From contig JAHHRY010000002.1 of NCBI GenBank assembly GCA_020025535.1, positions 62,001-126,000 of the forward strand: a DNA stretch of 64,000 nt. The letters run 5' to 3'. The translations under genes and the position numbers were made by a program. Below the pieces are notes generated by a model that ran no database searches, had not been told where the DNA came from, and saw only the letters and a program-made list of their open reading frames with translations. This DNA comes from Oscillospiraceae bacterium. Its GTDB lineage: Bacteria; Bacillota; Clostridia; Oscillospirales; Oscillospiraceae. Positions 62,014 through 64,000 of this stretch are shown here, in pieces (position 1 is the first letter of the stretch; each line of letters starts with the position of its first letter).

Positions 62014-62955
62014 TTATACATTCTCTTCGTAGGTAAGAATTTCTTTCGGAATGTAGATCGGCCTGTTTTTGCTTTGCTCAAAGGTTCTGCCTACATATTC
62101 TCCGATAATTCCGATGCAGAACAGCTGGATTCCTCCCAGCAGCAGGATCAGGACAATGATGGTGGCATAGCCCGGTACATCAATGCCCCAGATCAGCTTC
62201 TGCAGCACCACCGCCAGAAGGTAGATCGCCGCAGCCACGGAGGTAATCATGCCGGTGTACGTTGCCAGCCGCAAAGGAGCCGTAGAAAAGCCGATAATCC
62301 CATCAATGGCATAATTCATCAGTTTGGTAAAACTCCACTTTGTCTTGCCGGCATGGCGCTCACAGGCGGTATAGGGGATGTAATCCGTATTATACCCGAT
62401 CCACGCAAAGATGCCCTTGGAAAAACGGTGGTATTCCGAAAGCTCAAGCATACTTTCCGCTACAGAACGGCGGAAGGTACGGAAATCGCTGGCATCCGGC
62501 TTTATTTCCACATTGGAAAGCTTATTGATAATGGAATAGAAGCTCTTTTTGAAGAAGGAAAGTATTTTGCCCTCGTTCCGTCGATCCTGATAGGCGGCAA
62601 CCACATCCAGATCCGGCTGCTCATCCAGCATACGCACCATATCCCGGACAATCTCCGGGCGCTGCTGCAGATCCGCGTCTATAAGCGAAAGATAATCCCC
62701 GGACGCATACTGCAGTCCTGCATAGAGTCCTGCCTCTTTGCCGAAGTTCCGGGAGAAAGAAACAACCTTCACCGGGCATTTTTGCTGAGCATGGAGCTTC
62801 CGAAGGTTGTGGAGTGTGGCATCCCGGCTGCCGTCATTCACAAAAACAATTTCATAGTCATAGCCGCAGCCTTCAAAGGCCTTAATGACAGCGTCCTCAA
62901 AAGCCGCAACATTTTCGGCTTCATTGTAGCAGGGGACGATCAGAGATAATTTCAT
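62014..62955 (-). CDS. GT2 polyprenyl-phosphate glycosyltransferase (GtrB-like)
   Basis: 313 residues from the ATG at 62955; a TTG three codons earlier is an alternative. LIVPCYNEAEN, VNDGSRD and DADLQQRPE form the GT-A site, and two C-terminal TM helices (about 225-300) anchor it. It is a paralogue of the enzyme at 39388-40359 but stands alone, without a GT-C partner nearby. Confidence 0.88.
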   Translation of the reverse strand: MKLSLIVPCYNEAENVAAFEDAVIKAFEGCGYDYEIVFVNDGSRDATLHNLRKLHAQQKCPVKVVSFSRNFGKEAGLYAGLQYASGDYLSLIDADLQQRPEIVRDMVRMLDEQPDLDVVAAYQDRRNEGKILSFFKKSFYSIINKLSNVEIKPDASDFRTFRRSVAESMLELSEYHRFSKGIFAWIGYNTDYIPYTACERHAGKTKWSFTKLMNYAIDGIIGFSTAPLRLATYTGMITSVAAAIYLLAVVLQKLIWGIDVPGYATIIVLILLLGGIQLFCIGIIGEYVGRTFEQSKNRPIYIPKEILTYEENV

Positions 62956-63056
62956 GGTATTCAACTCACAATCCGCAAATGGTATTCCTGTATTTTACCC
63001 TATTATATGCGATTGTAAAAGTATCGTCAAGATTAGCTTTCGTATGCAAAAATTCA

Positions 63057-63085
63057 TTGACAGCAGGGAAAAAATATGGTATTTT
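63057..63085 (+). promoter_or_regulatory. Promoter of valS
   Basis: TTGACA (63057-63062), 17 bases, TATTTT (63080-63085). Confidence 0.8.
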
Positions 63086-63099
63086 ATTCATGCAAATGC

Positions 63100-63325
63100 C
63101 ATGATGGAGAGGTTTTGTTCCCATTCCTTGCAGAGAGTGCCCGGTTGGTGCGAGGGTATAGGTACGGTGCAAATGGTCGCTCCGGAGCTTTCTTCCTGAA
63201 ATTTCAGTAGGGGAGAACGGGAAGGCCCGTTATAGCTTTTGAGTGCCCGTATTCGGGAATTCAGGTGGTACCGCGGAATGTCTATTTTCGCCCTGAGCTA
63301 TTTGGCTCAGGGTATTTTTGTTTTT
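63100..63325 (+). promoter_or_regulatory. T-box riboswitch, valine-type
   Basis: The T-box core AGGTGGTACCGCG (63263-63275) is followed by a terminator (CCCTGAGC / GCTCAGGG, 63291-63312, then TATTTTTGTTTTTT). AGAGAG (63132-63137) marks stem I. GTC at 63176-63178 is a plausible specifier codon for valine. Uncharged tRNA-Val would pair with both sites and let transcription into valS. Confidence 0.9.
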
Positions 63326-63342
63326 TAAGAAGGAGTGTTAAT

Positions 63343-64000
63343 ATGCCCAGAGAACTTCCCAAAGTTTATGAACCCCAGCAGGTAGAAAAGGACATCTACC
63401 AGATGTGGGAGCAGAACGGCTATTTCCGTCCTGCAGGCAAGGAGGGCGCCAAGCCCTTTACAATCGTAATGCCGCCCCCCAATGTCACCGGTCAGCTGCA
63501 CATGGGTCACGCCATGGATGCAACACTGCAGGATACGCTGATTCGTTTCAAGAGAATGCAGGGATACAATGCCCTCTGGATTCCCGGTGTGGATCATGCA
63601 GGCATCGCCACACAGATCAAGGTGGAAGAGGAACTTCGCAAGGAAGGCAAGACCCGCTATGATCTGGGCCGCGAAAAGTTCCTGGAGCGTGTGTGGGACT
63701 GGAAGCACAGATTCGGCAACCGGATCGTTGAGCAGCAGAAAAAGCTGGGCGCTTCCTGTGATTGGGAAAGAGCACGCTTCACCATGGATGAAGGCTGTTC
63801 CCACGCCGTTCGTGAAGTATTTGTCTCCCTGTATGAAAAGGGCCTGATTTACAAGGGCAGCCGTATCATTAACTGGTGCCCTCACTGTGTGACCGCCCTT
63901 TCCGACGCAGAAGTGGAATATGTGGACAAGCCCGGCCATCTGTGGCATATCCGTTATCCTCTGGCCGACGGCAGCGGTGAGGTCATTGTCGCCACTACCC
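63343..64000 (+). CDS. valS: Valyl-tRNA synthetase, N-terminal part
   Basis: 219 codons of the gene are in the window; it continues past 64000. AAGGAG precedes the ATG. The start [15 protein letters not shown], the HIGH motif as HMGHA in [14 protein letters not shown], and [13 protein letters not shown] are typical of ValS. The visible part covers the Rossmann fold up to the editing-domain insertion. Controlled by the T-box before it. Confidence 0.95.
   Translation, partial: MPRELPKVYEPQQVEKDIYQMWEQNGYFRPAGKEGAKPFTIVMPPPNVTGQLHMGHAMDATLQDTLIRFKRMQGYNALWIPGVDHAGIATQIKVEEELRKEGKTRYDLGREKFLERVWDWKHRFGNRIVEQQKKLGASCDWERARFTMDEGCSHAVREVFVSLYEKGLIYKGSRIINWCPHCVTALSDAEVEYVDKPGHLWHIRYPLADGSGEVIVATT

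Overview
The window looks like the chromosome of an anaerobic gut Clostridia member, most likely of the Oscillospiraceae type. This is inferred from gene content: a Feo cluster with a FeoB-associated Cys-rich protein, a valine T-box before valS, a choloylglycine-hydrolase-family enzyme, small two-subunit ChrA, TnpV and large-serine-recombinase relics, strong AGGAGG-type ribosome binding sites and mid-range GC. No species is assigned. No tRNA, rRNA, CRISPR array or intact insertion sequence was seen.

Left part (1-15200). The window opens in the 3' end of an SGNH/DltD-like gene. Next comes a four-gene unit of response regulator, histidine kinase and two very large ABC proteins that each fuse ATPase and FtsX-type permease. 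A divergent LysR regulator with a ChrA pair follows, then an AraC regulator divergent from a three-gene sugar operon (xylose-isomerase-like protein, PfkB kinase, class II aldolase).

Middle (15200-46000). The most unusual locus is a variant dlt-like operon at 15459-22546: Ig/transglutaminase protein, Asp/Glu racemase, DltA-like ligase, carrier protein, MBOAT, SGNH protein and lipoprotein. Its ligase lacks the D-Ala pocket cysteine and its SGNH protein has Cys where the nucleophilic Ser is expected, so I infer that a D-amino acid other than Ala is put on a surface polymer. After it come a VWA protein, a Zn/Cd efflux operon with a clear ArsR operator, a eukaryotic-type (GH13_8-like) branching enzyme, a possible small RNA, pgsA, a SpoIID/peptidoglycan-binding cassette, an AsnB with a decayed glutaminase site, pyruvate kinase, a GT2/ArnT-like glycosylation pair, feoA-feoB, a bile-salt-hydrolase/penicillin-V-acylase homologue, an RlmA-like methyltransferase and dapA.

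Right part (46256-64000). queA and tgt, usually close neighbours, are separated by about 12 kb of accessory DNA (47.3-59.4 kb). It holds serine-recombinase relics, a relaxase::recombinase chimera, TnpV, an HTH plus PD-(D/E)XK nuclease pair, adhesin fragments, a CAP-domain lipoprotein, a TetR/FAD-oxidoreductase pair and several small genes. A 17/18-base repeat of the queA 3' end lies just before tgt and may mark the insertion boundary. Core genes resume with tgt, yajC, a GNAT acetyltransferase, a GT2 and T-box-controlled valS, which runs off the right edge.
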